Below, one piece after another: positions 1 through 8,656 of a stretch of 44,070 bases of DNA. The notes beneath the pieces are model-generated. The model had not been told where the DNA came from and did no database searches. It saw only the letters and a program-made list of their open reading frames with translations. The first letter of the stretch is position 1, and each line of letters begins with the position of its first letter. The DNA comes from Propionibacterium sp. (GTDB lineage: Bacteria; Actinomycetota; Actinomycetes; Propionibacteriales; Propionibacteriaceae): the NCBI GenBank assembly GCA_012517965.1, contig JAAYTZ010000132.1, forward strand, positions 1-44,070. The letters run 5' to 3'. Both the position numbers and the translations under genes were made by a program.

Positions 1-78
1 CTGAGACCCCCGCGTGGGACCGCCCGCGTCCCTTAGGCTGCTCTCAGCAAACCCACACCGCCATCTCCTGGGGAACCC

Positions 79-1959
79 ATGCGCGCAACGAAGCCGAAGA
101 CCGTCCTCGCGGTCCTGGGGGCCGCCGTCCTGATCGGGGGCCTCGCCCCCGCGCTCGTGGTCGCCGTCCCCGCCCAGGCCGCCCCCGCCCAGGCCGCCGT
201 CGGCGTCCGCGTCGCCCGCGAGGCGCTGCAGCGGGTCGACGCCCTGCCCGAGCAGGCCCAGGCGAAGGCGGCGGCGGGCCGGGCGCGGGCCGTCAGCAAG
301 CTGGCCGAGCGTCCCGTCACGAGCCGTGTCGCCGTGGCCGCCGTGACGTGGCCCAAGAGCGCCGTCGCCCCCACCGTGCTGGTGCGCACCATCACCGGCG
401 GCAAGCCGAGCGCGTGGGAGCCCGTCGCTCCGGCGGACGCCGACGAGCCCGGCAGCACCGCCGCGGGCAGCGATCCGATCGTCGTCGTCGGGGCGGAGCG
501 GATCCAGATCGCCACGCTGGCGGACGCCGACGTGCCGGCCACGCTGGCGGTCTTCGAGTCCCCCGACGGCGGCATCGGCGCGGCGGCGCCGGCCGCGGTC
601 GCCCCCGCCGCCCAGGCCGCACCGGCGGCGTCCGGAAGCCCGACGCCGACCGCGACCCGCCAGGCGGCCGTCGAGGGCGTGACCGAGGCGCGGTTCCTGG
701 CGGCGACACCGGCGGACGCGGCCCGGCCGGCGATCCGCACCCGGGCCCAGTGGGGCGCCGACGAGCGCATCGTCAAGCTGCCCTACGTGACCGGCTCGGT
801 GCAGGGGGCGCTCATCCACCACACGGCGGGGTCCAACACCTACGCCAGCGGCGACGTGCCGGCGATCCTGCGGTCGATCCAGGCCTACCACGTGCTCGAC
901 CTGGGCTGGAAGGACATCGCCTACAACGTCCTCGTCGACCGCTTCGGGGTGGCCTGGGAGGGCCGCGGCGGCGGCCTCGACCAGGCGATCGCCGGCGGGC
1001 ACACCGTCGGCCTCACCAACGAGCGGACGACCGGGCTCGCCTTCATCGGCGACTTCTCCTCCGTCGAGACCCCGAGCGCGATGCTGGCCACCGCCCAGCA
1101 GGTCGTCGCGTGGAAGTTCCTCGTGCACGATGTCGACCCCGACGGCTCCCTGACGGGCACGAACGGCACCCTCAAGGCCGTCTCCGGCCACCGGGACGAC
1201 AGGGCCACCGCCTGCCCGGGCGACTCCGCCTACGCGCAACTGCCGGCGTTCCGCGCCCAGGTGCGGGCCCGCATGGACGCCGCCAGCGCCGGCGAGGAGC
1301 CCGCCCCCGCCCCGATCGTGACGTCGCCGACGCTCACCAAGACGACCCTGGCCATCACCGGCGTGCTGGACACGCCGACGGTCAAGGAGCTGCAGAAGTG
1401 GGTCGGCACCACCGTGGACGGGGACTGGGGCCCGAAGACCACCCGCGCCCTGCAGGCGAAGGTGGGCGCGACGGTCACCGGGGTGCGCGACGCGCAGACC
1501 ACCCGGAAGGTGCAGGCGCTCGTCGACGCCGTCGTCGACGGCGTCTGGGGGCCGGCCACCACCCGGGCCCTGCAGGGCTACCTGAACCAGGTGCCGGTGT
1601 CGCAGTACGGCGCCGGGATTCCCGCCCAACCCCTCGGCGCCATCACCGCTGCGCCCGCCCCCGCGCCCTCCCCCAGCACGAGCCCCACGCCCTCGACGGA
1701 CAAGGTGATCCTGACGGTCAACGGCGTGCTGGACACCCCGACGGTCAAGGAGCTGCAGAAGTGGGTCGGCACGACCCCCGACGGCGAGTGGGGCCCGAAG
1801 ACCACGCGGGCCCTGCAGGTGAAGGTCGGGGCGACGGTGACCGGGGTGCGCGACGCGCAGACCACCCGCAAGGTGCAGGCGCTGGTCGGCGCCGTCGTCG
1901 ACGGCATCTGGGGCAGCAACACCACCAAGGCGCTGCAGCGCTACCTCAACGCCCGCTGA
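79..1959 (+). CDS. Secreted N-acetylmuramoyl-L-alanine amidase (PGRP fold) with duplicated peptidoglycan-binding modules
   Basis: 626 residues. Residues 1-39 form a signal peptide (basic start, hydrophobic core, AQA end). An Ala-rich linker reaches about 215. The amidase_2/PGRP domain runs from about 220 to 400, with candidate zinc ligands in IHHTAG (H247/H248) and SGHRD...ACPG (H371, C379), so the enzyme should cleave the lactyl-amide bond between MurNAc and L-Ala. Two C-terminal modules (426-503 and 547-624), each of two half-repeats of the DGxWGxxTTxALQ type, are probably wall anchors; a Pro/Ser/Thr linker separates them. ATG at 79 follows GGGGA; a possible -10 TAGGCT lies at 34-39. The gene stands alone and ends in a strong hairpin. 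The role, wall turnover or remodelling outside the membrane, is inferred from the family. Confidence 0.9.
   Translation: MRATKPKTVLAVLGAAVLIGGLAPALVVAVPAQAAPAQAAVGVRVAREALQRVDALPEQAQAKAAAGRARAVSKLAERPVTSRVAVAAVTWPKSAVAPTVLVRTITGGKPSAWEPVAPADADEPGSTAAGSDPIVVVGAERIQIATLADADVPATLAVFESPDGGIGAAAPAAVAPAAQAAPAASGSPTPTATRQAAVEGVTEARFLAATPADAARPAIRTRAQWGADERIVKLPYVTGSVQGALIHHTAGSNTYASGDVPAILRSIQAYHVLDLGWKDIAYNVLVDRFGVAWEGRGGGLDQAIAGGHTVGLTNERTTGLAFIGDFSSVETPSAMLATAQQVVAWKFLVHDVDPDGSLTGTNGTLKAVSGHRDDRATACPGDSAYAQLPAFRAQVRARMDAASAGEEPAPAPIVTSPTLTKTTLAITGVLDTPTVKELQKWVGTTVDGDWGPKTTRALQAKVGATVTGVRDAQTTRKVQALVDAVVDGVWGPATTRALQGYLNQVPVSQYGAGIPAQPLGAITAAPAPAPSPSTSPTPSTDKVILTVNGVLDTPTVKELQKWVGTTPDGEWGPKTTRALQVKVGATVTGVRDAQTTRKVQALVGAVVDGIWGSNTTKALQRYLNAR
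1360..1950 (+). repeat. Two 228-base direct repeats inside the amidase gene
   Basis: Bases 1360-1587 and 1723-1950 encode nearly identical 76-residue modules (starting GVLDTPTVKELQK), 363 bases apart. Long stretches are also nearly identical at the DNA level, so this is a recent or homogenised duplication and a potential site of copy-number change. Confidence 0.85.
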
Positions 1960-1967
1960 GCACGGAG

Positions 1968-2009
1968 AACGGGCGCGTCCCGGGCGATTGAGCCCGGGAC
2001 GCGCCCGTT
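1968..2009. terminator. Hairpin terminator between convergent genes
   Basis: Perfect 18-bp stem (1968-1985 with 1992-2009) and a 6-base GATTGA loop, followed by TCGTT on the plus strand. It lies 8 bases after the amidase stop codon and just beyond the end of the convergent secreted-protein gene, so it probably serves both. Confidence 0.8.
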
Positions 2010-2020
2010 TCGTTGGGTCG

Positions 2021-2845
2021 CTACTTGAGCTTGGCGCGGGTCAACTGCACCTTGCCCTCGGTGTAGCCCTCGCCGCAGGACCAGATGTTGCAGACAAAGG
2101 CGATCGACACGTTCGAGGCCTTGCCGCCGGCGAAGATGCCGTTGTACGAGTAGGCGTAGGCAGACCAGACCTGCGGCGTCCCGTCGCAGTAGAGGCCACC
2201 GACAAAGAAGTCGGCGGTGACCTTCAGCCGGCCGACCCGCTGGGTGAGCATCCCTTGGATGCCGCCGTCGTAGCCGCCTTCGGCGGTGCTGGTGTAGGTG
2301 CCGGTGATGAAGGCCGTGCCGTCCTTGAAGGCCGTGCCCCGCGGGTCGACCGTGAGGCCGACCTCGGGCGCGGGCGGCGGGTCGGTGACCAACACCGTCA
2401 CGTTGCCGCCGTTGACGTCGTCGGGAACGGCGTCGAACACCATGATCGTGTAGGTCTGGCCGGCCGCGCCGAAGACGACCACGCCCCCGGGGCCGCAGGT
2501 CACCAGGTTGCCGTCGGCCGGATCGCCCTCGACCACCAGGACGCCGGTCTCGAGCAGGTCCGAGCCCTCCGTCGTCACGATGAACGGCTCGTCGGCGGCC
2601 GGGGTGTAGGTGTACCAGACACTCGCGTCCGTGCCCGGCGCGCCGCACAGCGCGTTGAGTTGAGCGTCGATGTCACTGGTCGTCGCCTCGGTGGTGTCCT
2701 GAGACGTGGGGACGCCCTTGGTGAGAGCGATCGCCCCCGTGGGCTCGTCGTTGGCGGGAACGGCGGCCCACGCGGGGGCGGCGAAGGCGGGCAGGAGGGC
2801 GGCGGTGAGGGCCGCGGCCAGGGCGGTTCGGAGGGTCGAGGACAT
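2021..2845 (-). CDS. Secreted protein of unknown function, PPC-like N-terminal half
   Basis: 274 residues from the ATG at 2845, chosen because AAGGAG lies 6 bases upstream and a clean signal peptide follows (MSSTLRTALAAALTAALL, cleavage near AWA). Upstream in-frame starts would bury the signal peptide. Residues about 30-130 (ANDEP...WYTYTPAADEP...YTIMVFDA) look like the beta-sandwich PPC-type domains often found beside secreted enzymes. Residues about 145-270 (VDPRGTAFKDGTAFITGTYT..., with several Cys) resemble small secreted beta domains such as DUF6299, from memory and with low certainty. It is divergent from the subtilase across a 221-base AT-richer gap. No catalytic motif is visible, and I do not assign a function. 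Confidence 0.7.
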   Translation of the reverse strand: MSSTLRTALAAALTAALLPAFAAPAWAAVPANDEPTGAIALTKGVPTSQDTTEATTSDIDAQLNALCGAPGTDASVWYTYTPAADEPFIVTTEGSDLLETGVLVVEGDPADGNLVTCGPGGVVVFGAAGQTYTIMVFDAVPDDVNGGNVTVLVTDPPPAPEVGLTVDPRGTAFKDGTAFITGTYTSTAEGGYDGGIQGMLTQRVGRLKVTADFFVGGLYCDGTPQVWSAYAYSYNGIFAGGKASNVSIAFVCNIWSCGEGYTEGKVQLTRAKLK

Positions 2846-3005
2846 GCGGGCTCCTTCGGTCGAGGTCGCATCCGGGGGCGAACGCTGTCGGCATGGTATC
2901 GAGCCGACGCACCGATTCACGGGGGCGTCGATTTTCTTTTCAGCGCATTTTTCGAATGCCCCGAGGCGCAAGAAAACTCCCCAAGGAAAGCCGTCGGGAA
3001 TTCGT

Positions 3006-3033
3006 TTGCCCCGGCGGCATTCACTGCTACCTT
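3006..3033 (+). promoter_or_regulatory. Candidate promoter for the subtilase
   Basis: -35-like TTGCCC (3006-3011), 16-base spacer and -10-like TACCTT (3028-3033) with an extended TGC in front. Transcription would start about 27 bases before the GTG start. This is a pattern match only. The gap around it (about 2920-3010) is notably AT-rich for this window. Confidence 0.4.
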
Positions 3034-3066
3034 CGCGGCATCGTCCGTCGGAGCCTTGGAGGAATC

Positions 3067-4218
3067 GTGTCCGCCACCCCTGCTCGCCGCCGTGCCGCCC
3101 TCGCGGCCGTCCTCACCGTCCCCCTCGCCGCCGCCCTGGGGGCTCCGGCGCCCGCCGCCGCCGCGCCCGCCGAGGCGCGCCCCTACGTCGTCCGGTTCGT
3201 GCCGGGCACGGACGCCGCCGCGCAGGCGTCCAGGGCGACCGCGCAGGGCGCGAAGGTGACCCACGTCTACTCGCGCGCCGTGTCGGGCATGGCGGTGCGG
3301 CTGACCCCCACCCAGCGGGCACGGTGGGCGGCCGACCCGGCCGTCGCGGCCGTCGAGGCGGACGCCGTGGTGTCGGCGCTGGCGGTGCAGTCCGACGCAC
3401 CCTGGGGCCTGGACCGCATCGACCAGGCCAAGCTGCCGCTGTCCTGCACGTACGCCCCGAGCGGCACCGGCGCCGGCGTCCACGCCTACGTGATCGACAC
3501 CGGCGTCTACGCCGGGCACTCCGACTTCGGTGGACGGGTGATGTCCGGCTTCGACGCCGTCGCGGGCGGCGACGGCACGACCGACTGCTTCGGCCACGGC
3601 ACGCATGTGGCCGGTATCCTGGCCGGCACCACGTTCGGCGTCGCCAAGGCCGCTACCGTCGTGCCGGTCCGCGTGCTGGGCTGCGACGGCAGTGGCAGCC
3701 TGTCCGGCATCATCGCCGGGTTGGACTGGGTCGTCGGCGATCACGGCGCCGAGCCGGCCGTCGCCAACATGAGCCTCGGCGGCACCGCGTCGCTGATCCT
3801 GGACGCCGCCACGCAGGCCGTCATCGACGACGGCGTCACGCTCGCCGTCTCCGCGGGCAACGACTTCATGATGGGCTGCGTCTACTCGCCCGCCCGGGTC
3901 AAGGCCGCGCTGACGGTGTCCGCTTCGACGCGGACCGACCGGGCGGCGGCGTTCTCGAGCACCGGCCCGTGCGTCGACCTGTTCGCCCCCGGCGAGCAGA
4001 TTCTGTCGGCGGGGATCGCCTCCGACACAGCGACCCTGGTGGCGTCGGGCACCTCGATGGCCGCCCCCCATGTGGCGGGGGCGGCGGCCCTCCTGCTCGA
4101 GCAGAACCCCACGTGGACGCCCGCTCAGGTGTCGGCGGCGATCGTCAAGTCCGCGACCAAGAGCGTGCTGGGCGGGGTCGACCGGGAGACCCCCAACCGC
4201 CTGCTGCGGGTCAGGTAG
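3067..4218 (+). CDS. Secreted subtilisin-like serine protease (S8, proteinase K-like)
   Basis: 383 residues from GTG 3067, chosen because GGAGGA precedes it and a signal peptide follows at once (SATPARRRAALAAVL...APAAAAPA). Residues 38-104 look like an I9 propeptide (YVVRFVPG...VEADAVV). The catalytic triad is D144 (YVIDTGV), H177 (FGHGTHVAG) and S330 (SGTSMAAPHVAG); N265 (SAGND) is the oxyanion residue. Cys at 127, 174, 206, 271 and 302 could form disulfides, as in exported proteinase K-type enzymes. The length is normal for a single-domain secreted subtilase with no C-terminal anchor, so it is probably released. The substrate is not predictable; an extracellular nutritional or processing role is inference. 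Confidence 0.92.
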   Translation: MSATPARRRAALAAVLTVPLAAALGAPAPAAAAPAEARPYVVRFVPGTDAAAQASRATAQGAKVTHVYSRAVSGMAVRLTPTQRARWAADPAVAAVEADAVVSALAVQSDAPWGLDRIDQAKLPLSCTYAPSGTGAGVHAYVIDTGVYAGHSDFGGRVMSGFDAVAGGDGTTDCFGHGTHVAGILAGTTFGVAKAATVVPVRVLGCDGSGSLSGIIAGLDWVVGDHGAEPAVANMSLGGTASLILDAATQAVIDDGVTLAVSAGNDFMMGCVYSPARVKAALTVSASTRTDRAAAFSSTGPCVDLFAPGEQILSAGIASDTATLVASGTSMAAPHVAGAAALLLEQNPTWTPAQVSAAIVKSATKSVLGGVDRETPNRLLRVR

Positions 4219-4227
4219 GTACCGAAC

Positions 4228-4265
4228 ACGAAACGCCGCCCGACGGCTGCCGGGCGGCGTTTCGT
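4228..4265. terminator. Hairpin terminator between subtilase and tRNA-Ser(GCT)
   Basis: Perfect 15-bp stem (4228-4242 with 4251-4265) and an 8-base loop, with TTTCGTT at its plus-strand end. It sits 10 bases after the protease stop and 6 bases beyond the 3' end of the convergent tRNA, so it can serve both strands. Confidence 0.8.
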
Positions 4266-4270
4266 TCTGG

Positions 4271-4360
4271 CGGAGGCGGCGGGATTTGAACCCGCGATGG
4301 GGTCAACCCCCAAACCCGCTTAGCAGGCGGGCGCCATAGACCTGACTAGGCGACGCCTCC
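4271..4360 (-). tRNA. tRNA-Ser (anticodon GCT)
   Basis: 90 bases on the minus strand. Acceptor GGAGGCG pairs with CGCCTCC; the anticodon arm is CCCGC-CTGCTAA-GCGGG with GCT at the anticodon; a long class-II variable arm and the T arm GCGGG-TTCAAAT-CCCGC follow. Discriminator G; no encoded CCA. It decodes AGC/AGU. Confidence 0.95.
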
Positions 4361-4399
4361 ACGCGCGGCTCAGCGTACCTTGTGCGGCGGACCTCCGGC

Positions 4400-4437
4400 A
4401 AAAGCGACGGACGCCCCCGGCGTCACCCTGGGCGTCC
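4400..4437 (-). terminator. Probable intrinsic terminator of the gene between the tRNAs
   Basis: 8-bp stem (4409-4416 with 4430-4437) followed on the minus strand by GTCGC and a four-T run (4403-4400). The hairpin overlaps the stop codon of the small membrane protein gene. It lies before tRNA-Ser(GCT), so readthrough into that tRNA may be limited. Confidence 0.45.
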
Positions 4438-4884
4438 CTCACCTCGGCGGTAGCCGCGGCTCGCGTCCAGGTGCCGCGCCATGGCCTCCGCGAGCCCGTC
4501 GAGTTCCTCCGGCTGCGACCCGGGCGGGGCGATCACCTTGATCTCGTGGCCCTTGCGGTCGCGCAGCAGCAGTTCGTTGCCCTTCATGGAGACGCGGGCC
4601 ACGTCCTTCCACTCGAGCCCGAACCGGGTGCGGCTGCTCACCAGCAGGAAACCCTGGTCGTTCATGCGGGCCTCGACGCTCGCCTTCCGGGCCGCCTCCT
4701 GCGTCGTCAGCACCAACCCGATGCCGATGCCGGCCAGCCCGAGCCCGACGATCACGGGCACGTCCCCCCAGCCGAACAGGGTGGCCAGGCCGACCAGCAC
4801 CATGCCGGCCAGCGAAACGCCGGCGGCGATCGCCAGCGACTTCACCTTCGGCCGGCCCTTGATCACGTAGGTCGAGGCATCCAC
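4423..4884 (-). CDS. Small membrane protein with PH-like C-terminal domain, between two tRNA-Ser genes
   Basis: About 153 residues if it starts at GTG 4884, one base after the 3' end of tRNA-Ser(TGA); a longer frame would run into the tRNA and is unlikely. Later GTG codons are possible, and no good ribosome binding site marks any of them. Two hydrophobic helices lie close together (LAIAAGVSLAGMVLVGLATLF and VPVIVGLGLAGIGIGLVL). The remaining 80 residues (FLLVSSRTRFGLEWKDVARVSMKGNELLLRD...) have the alternating pattern of bacterial PH-like domains. Function unknown. Transcription from the tRNA promoter followed by tRNA 3' processing would leave an almost leaderless mRNA. Confidence 0.65.
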   Translation of the reverse strand: MDASTYVIKGRPKVKSLAIAAGVSLAGMVLVGLATLFGWGDVPVIVGLGLAGIGIGLVLTTQEAARKASVEARMNDQGFLLVSSRTRFGLEWKDVARVSMKGNELLLRDRKGHEIKVIAPPGSQPEELDGLAEAMARHLDASRGYRRGEGRPG

Positions 4885-4885
4885 G

Positions 4886-4970
4886 CGGCGAGGGTGGGAT
4901 TCGAACCCACGGAGCGTTTCCACTCGGCCGCTTTCAAGGCGGCTGCACTAGTCCACTATGCGACCTCGCC
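4886..4970 (-). tRNA. tRNA-Ser (anticodon TGA)
   Basis: 85 bases on the minus strand. Acceptor GGCGAGG pairs with CCTCGCC; the anticodon arm is GCCGC-CTTGAAA-GCGGC with TGA; a long variable arm and the T arm GTGGG-TTCGAAT-CCCAC follow. Discriminator G; no encoded CCA. It decodes UCN codons with A or G in third position. Confidence 0.95.
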
Positions 4971-5022
4971 CGGTCCCAGCATCCTACCGGTTCGCGGCAT
5001 GGCGCCCGGCAGCCGCGTTTGG

Positions 5023-5028
5023 CAGGCT
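5023..5028 (+). promoter_or_regulatory. Possible -10 element for a leaderless quinone oxidoreductase mRNA
   Basis: CAGGCT ends exactly 6 bases before ATG 5035, the same spacing seen at several other genes here. It departs from TANNNT in its first base, so confidence is modest. Confidence 0.35.
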
Positions 5029-5034
5029 GGCCCC

Positions 5035-6006
5035 ATGCGCGCGATCACCGTCACCGAGCCCGGCGGACCCGAGGTCCTCTCCCTGTTCGAGATCGACCGG
5101 CCCACCGCCCAGCCGGGCCAGGTGCTGATCCGCACCGTCGCCGCCGGCGTCAACCGGGCCGACCTGCTACAGCGCCAGGGCCACTACCCGCCCCCGAAGG
5201 GCGAGTCGGACATCCTCGGCCTCGAGGTGTCCGGGCACATCGCGGAGGTCGGCGAGGGCGTCGCCGGCTGGGCGATCGGCGACCCCTGCGTCGCGCTGCT
5301 CGCCGGCGGCGGGTACGCCGAGTACGTGGCCGTGCCCGCCGGCCAGGTGATCGCCCCGCCGCCCGGGGTCGACCTGGTCACCGCGGGGGCGCTCATCGAG
5401 GTGGCCGCCACCGTCGTGTCCAACATGGACCACGTGCACCTCACCCGCGGCGAGACCCTCCTGGTGCATGGCGGCGCGGGCGGCATCGGCAGCTTCGCGA
5501 TCCAGTACGGCAAGGCCCAGGGCTGCACGGTGGCCACCACGGCGGGGAGCCCGCAGAAGCTCGCCGTCTGCCGCGACCTCGGCGCCGACATCGCCCTGGA
5601 CTACCACGACGACTGGGTGGGACAGCTCCGCGACGCCACCGGCGGGCGCGGCGCCGACGTCATCCTCGACATCATGGGCGCCAAGTACCTGGACGCCAAC
5701 CTGCGATCCCTCGCCGTCGGCGGGCGCCAGGTCACCATCGGCCTGCAGGGAGGCGTCAAGGGCGAGCTCAACCTGGGCCTGCTGCTCAGCAAGCGCGGCA
5801 CGATCACCGCCACGTCGCTGCGGTTCCGGCCCGCAGCCGAGAAGGCGGCCATCTGCCGCCGGGTGGCGGAGGAGGTCTGGCCCCTGATCGCAGCCGGAAC
5901 GATCCGCCTCGCCGGGGAGACCCGCTTCCCGATCGAGGACGTCCAACGGGCGCACGCCCACCTCGCCGGCGGCGAGAACGTCGGCAAGGTCGTGCTGACG
6001 TTCTGA
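5035..6006 (+). CDS. NAD(P)H:quinone oxidoreductase, zinc-free MDR family (PIG3/zeta-crystallin type)
   Basis: 323 residues. The N-terminal GroES-like domain opens MRAITVTEPGGPEVL and contains AGVNRADLLQRQGHYPPP, typical of the PIG3 subgroup, with no structural or catalytic zinc cysteines. The Rossmann domain carries HGGAGGIGSFAIQYGKAQG and the later GGRGADVILDIMG. The length is normal. Expected activity is NADPH-dependent one- or two-electron reduction of quinones in the cytoplasm; the true substrate is unknown. ATG 5035 has no clear ribosome binding site but a -10-like CAGGCT 6 bases before it, suggesting a leaderless message. A sugar kinase follows 32 bases later, possibly co-transcribed. 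Confidence 0.88.
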   Translation: MRAITVTEPGGPEVLSLFEIDRPTAQPGQVLIRTVAAGVNRADLLQRQGHYPPPKGESDILGLEVSGHIAEVGEGVAGWAIGDPCVALLAGGGYAEYVAVPAGQVIAPPPGVDLVTAGALIEVAATVVSNMDHVHLTRGETLLVHGGAGGIGSFAIQYGKAQGCTVATTAGSPQKLAVCRDLGADIALDYHDDWVGQLRDATGGRGADVILDIMGAKYLDANLRSLAVGGRQVTIGLQGGVKGELNLGLLLSKRGTITATSLRFRPAAEKAAICRRVAEEVWPLIAAGTIRLAGETRFPIEDVQRAHAHLAGGENVGKVVLTF

Positions 6007-6038
6007 CCGCGCCGTCGAACCCGGAGAACGGAACCGCC

Positions 6039-6977
6039 ATGCAGCCCCGGTTGTTGTGCCTCGGCGAGGCCCTCGTCGATGTGGTCGAGCAGGGCGGCGC
6101 GACCGCCGAGCACGTCGGCGGCAGCCTGTTGAACGTCGCCTGCGGCCTGGCCCGGCTGGGCCACGACTCGACGATCCACGCCTGGTTCGGCCGCGACGAG
6201 CGCGGCCGACGCCTGCGCGCCTGGGCGACGGACGCCGGCGTCCGCGTCGCCCCCGGCAGCGAGGACGCCGACCACACCCCCGTCGCGTACGCGAGCCTCG
6301 ACGCGGAGGGCCGGGCGACCTACACCTTCGACCTGGAGTGGCGGTTGCCCACCCCGCCCGACACGGACGCCGCCGACCACCTGCACACGGGCAGCATCGC
6401 CGCGACGCTGGAACCGGGCGGCACCGCGGTCGTCGAGGCCGCCCGCCGCGTCCGGACGCACGGCACCGTCTCCTACGATCCCAACGTGCGGCCCGCCCTC
6501 ATGGTCGCCCCGGACGTCGCCCGCCCCCGCGTCGAGGAGCTCGTCGCCCTCGCCGACGTCGTGAAGGCGTCCGACGAGGACCTGGCCTGGCTCTACGGCG
6601 ACGAGCCGGTCGAGCGGACGATCCACCGGCTGCTGGCTCTGGGCCCCGCCCTCGTCGTCGTCACCCGCGGCCCCGAGGGCGCACTCGCCGCCCTCGCCGG
6701 CGCGGAGGGCATCCTCACCGTCGACCCGCTGTCGGTGCCCCTCGGCGACACGGTGGGCGCCGGGGACTCCTTCATGGCGGGGCTGATCTCCGGGCTGGTG
6801 GACGCCGGCCTGCTGGGGAGCCGCGCGGCGGCGTCCCGGTTGGCGGCGGCCGCCTGGGCGGACGTGCGCCCCGCCCTCGCCCGGGCCGCCGCCACGTCGG
6901 CCGGCACCGTCGGCCGACGCGGCGCGTACGCCCCGGACCGCGCCGAGGTCGAGCGGCTCCTGGCCGGACGCGGCTAG
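6039..6977 (+). CDS. PfkB-family carbohydrate kinase (fructokinase-like)
   Basis: 312 residues. The opening PRLLCLGEALVDVV, the GGSLLNVACGLARLG substrate-side motif and the C-terminal PfkB signature DTVGAGDSFMAGLISGL (catalytic Asp in GAGDSF) are all present. SYDPNVRP and VVVTRGPEGAL are also standard. The reaction is ATP-dependent phosphorylation of a sugar, most like fructokinases by general appearance; the substrate is not proven. ATG 6039 has a GGAG-containing leader. Its stop shares three of four bases with the stop of the convergent ABC permease (CTAG at 6974-6977), leaving no room for a terminator between them. Confidence 0.85.
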   Translation: MQPRLLCLGEALVDVVEQGGATAEHVGGSLLNVACGLARLGHDSTIHAWFGRDERGRRLRAWATDAGVRVAPGSEDADHTPVAYASLDAEGRATYTFDLEWRLPTPPDTDAADHLHTGSIAATLEPGGTAVVEAARRVRTHGTVSYDPNVRPALMVAPDVARPRVEELVALADVVKASDEDLAWLYGDEPVERTIHRLLALGPALVVVTRGPEGALAALAGAEGILTVDPLSVPLGDTVGAGDSFMAGLISGLVDAGLLGSRAAASRLAAAAWADVRPALARAAATSAGTVGRRGAYAPDRAEVERLLAGRG

Positions 6978-7834
6978 CGCAGGAACAGCGCCCGCAGGCG
7001 CAGGGTCACCACGACGATCCCGACCGCGCTCATGGCCACGAAGTAGCCGATGTGCACCAGGGTGAGCGGGGTGAAGAACCCGACCGAGAGCTGGCGCATC
7101 AGCTCGACGCCGTGCCACAGCGGCAGCGCCATGATCACCGCCTGGATCCAGCCCGGGTAGACGGTGATCGGGTACAGGGTCGCCGAGAACAGGAACATCG
7201 GCAGCAGGGCCAGCGGCACCAGGTCCAGCTGCTGGAACCCCTTCATGAAGCTCGTCACCGCCATGCCCAGCGACGCGAACCCCAGGGCGATCAGCAGCGC
7301 CACCGGCAGCATCGCGAGCGCCCACCACGACGTGACCAGGCCCATCCCCGCCAGCACCCCGAGGAAGCCGATGCCGTACAGGAAACCCCGGAACAGCGCC
7401 ATGAAGATCTCGCCGAGCGCGACGTCCATCGGGCCCAGCGAGGTCGCCAGCATGGCCTCGTACAGCTTGCCGAAGCGCAGCTTGAAGAACACGTTGTGCA
7501 CCGAGTCGTAGATCGCCCCGTTCATCGCCGACGTGGCCAGCAGCGCGGGGGCGAGGTACATCGCGTACGAGATCGGCCGCCCGTCCGGCCCCGGCACCAC
7601 CCCGACGAGCCCGCCCATGCCGACGCCCATCGCCAGCAGGTAGAACACCGGCTCGAAGAAGCCGGTGGCGATGATGCCCCAGTTGGCGTTCCGGATCACC
7701 CGGAAGCCCCGCCCGATCACCGCCCGCGCGTTGCCGACGTAGAGCGCGGCCAGCCACGCCGGACGCCGGCGCAGCCGCTCCCCCGTCGCCGCCACCACCC
7801 GCGCCGCGGTCCCGGTGGTCCGGTCGACGCTCAC
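6974..7834 (-). CDS. ABC-2 type exporter permease, second subunit
   Basis: 286 residues from GTG 7834, chosen because GTGA overlaps the preceding permease stop by 4 bases and a GGAGAAGG site lies upstream. A cytoplasmic N-terminal segment (RRRPAWLAALYVGNARAVIGRGFRVIRNANWG) is followed by six predicted membrane helices with the ABC-2 pattern, including FMKGFQQLDLVPLALLPMFL and a last helix before RLRALFLR. It is DrrB/NodJ-like in general form. It should pair with the adjacent permease as a heterodimer driven by the ATPase at 8657-9577. The exported compound is not visible from the sequence; drug or lipid export is the family theme. Confidence 0.85.
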   Translation of the reverse strand: MSVDRTTGTAARVVAATGERLRRRPAWLAALYVGNARAVIGRGFRVIRNANWGIIATGFFEPVFYLLAMGVGMGGLVGVVPGPDGRPISYAMYLAPALLATSAMNGAIYDSVHNVFFKLRFGKLYEAMLATSLGPMDVALGEIFMALFRGFLYGIGFLGVLAGMGLVTSWWALAMLPVALLIALGFASLGMAVTSFMKGFQQLDLVPLALLPMFLFSATLYPITVYPGWIQAVIMALPLWHGVELMRQLSVGFFTPLTLVHIGYFVAMSAVGIVVVTLRLRALFLR

Positions 7835-8656
7835 GACGCCTTCTCCATCCTGCGGCTGAACGTGCGGGCGGCGACGGCCATCCCGCCGGCGATGCAGGCC
7901 GCCAGGAACGCCGCGTGCCCCAGCGTCGGCAGCGGCTCGTTGGCCATGCCGTAGGACGCAATGCGGGCCAGCTGGGTGCCGTGCCACATCGGGGAGATCC
8001 AGCCGATCCACTGCAGGAAGGGCGGCATCGCGGTCAGCGGGAAGAAGGTACCGGCGAACAGGAACATCGGCATCACGATGAGCCGGTTGATGAAGTTGAA
8101 CTGGATGCCTTCGTCCTCCAGCGTCGCCGAGTACGCCGCGAGCGGCGCGAAGAACGCCAGGCCCGCCGCCGCCCCGATCGGCACCACCCACCAGGCCGAC
8201 GCCAGCGGCCACGCCCCGAACGCCAGCCCGATGGCCCAGAACACCGCCGCCTGCACCAGCAGCCGCAAGCCCAGCGCGACCAACTCCCCCAGGGCGATCT
8301 GCACCGGCGTGATCGCCGTGGCCGCCGCCGCCAGATACGTGCGCTCCCACTTGAAGCCGCCCATGATCGGCCAGGTACCCCAGCCGGCGCCCGTCGTGGC
8401 GACCGTCGAGACCACCAGGCCGGGCGCGACGAAGTGCAGGTACGAGACACCGTCGACCGGCTGCTGCACGAGGGCCCCCAGCCCGACGCCCATCGCCACG
8501 AGGTAGAGCACCGGGTTGCCGACGGCGGTCGCGATCGTCACCCCCAGGAACGGCCTCTCCCGAAGCAGCCGCCCCTCGGCGAAGAACCACCAGCCGAGCA
8601 CCCGGCCGCGCCGGGCGGCGTCCACGTGGTCGACGCTCGAACCGGTCGTGATCGGC

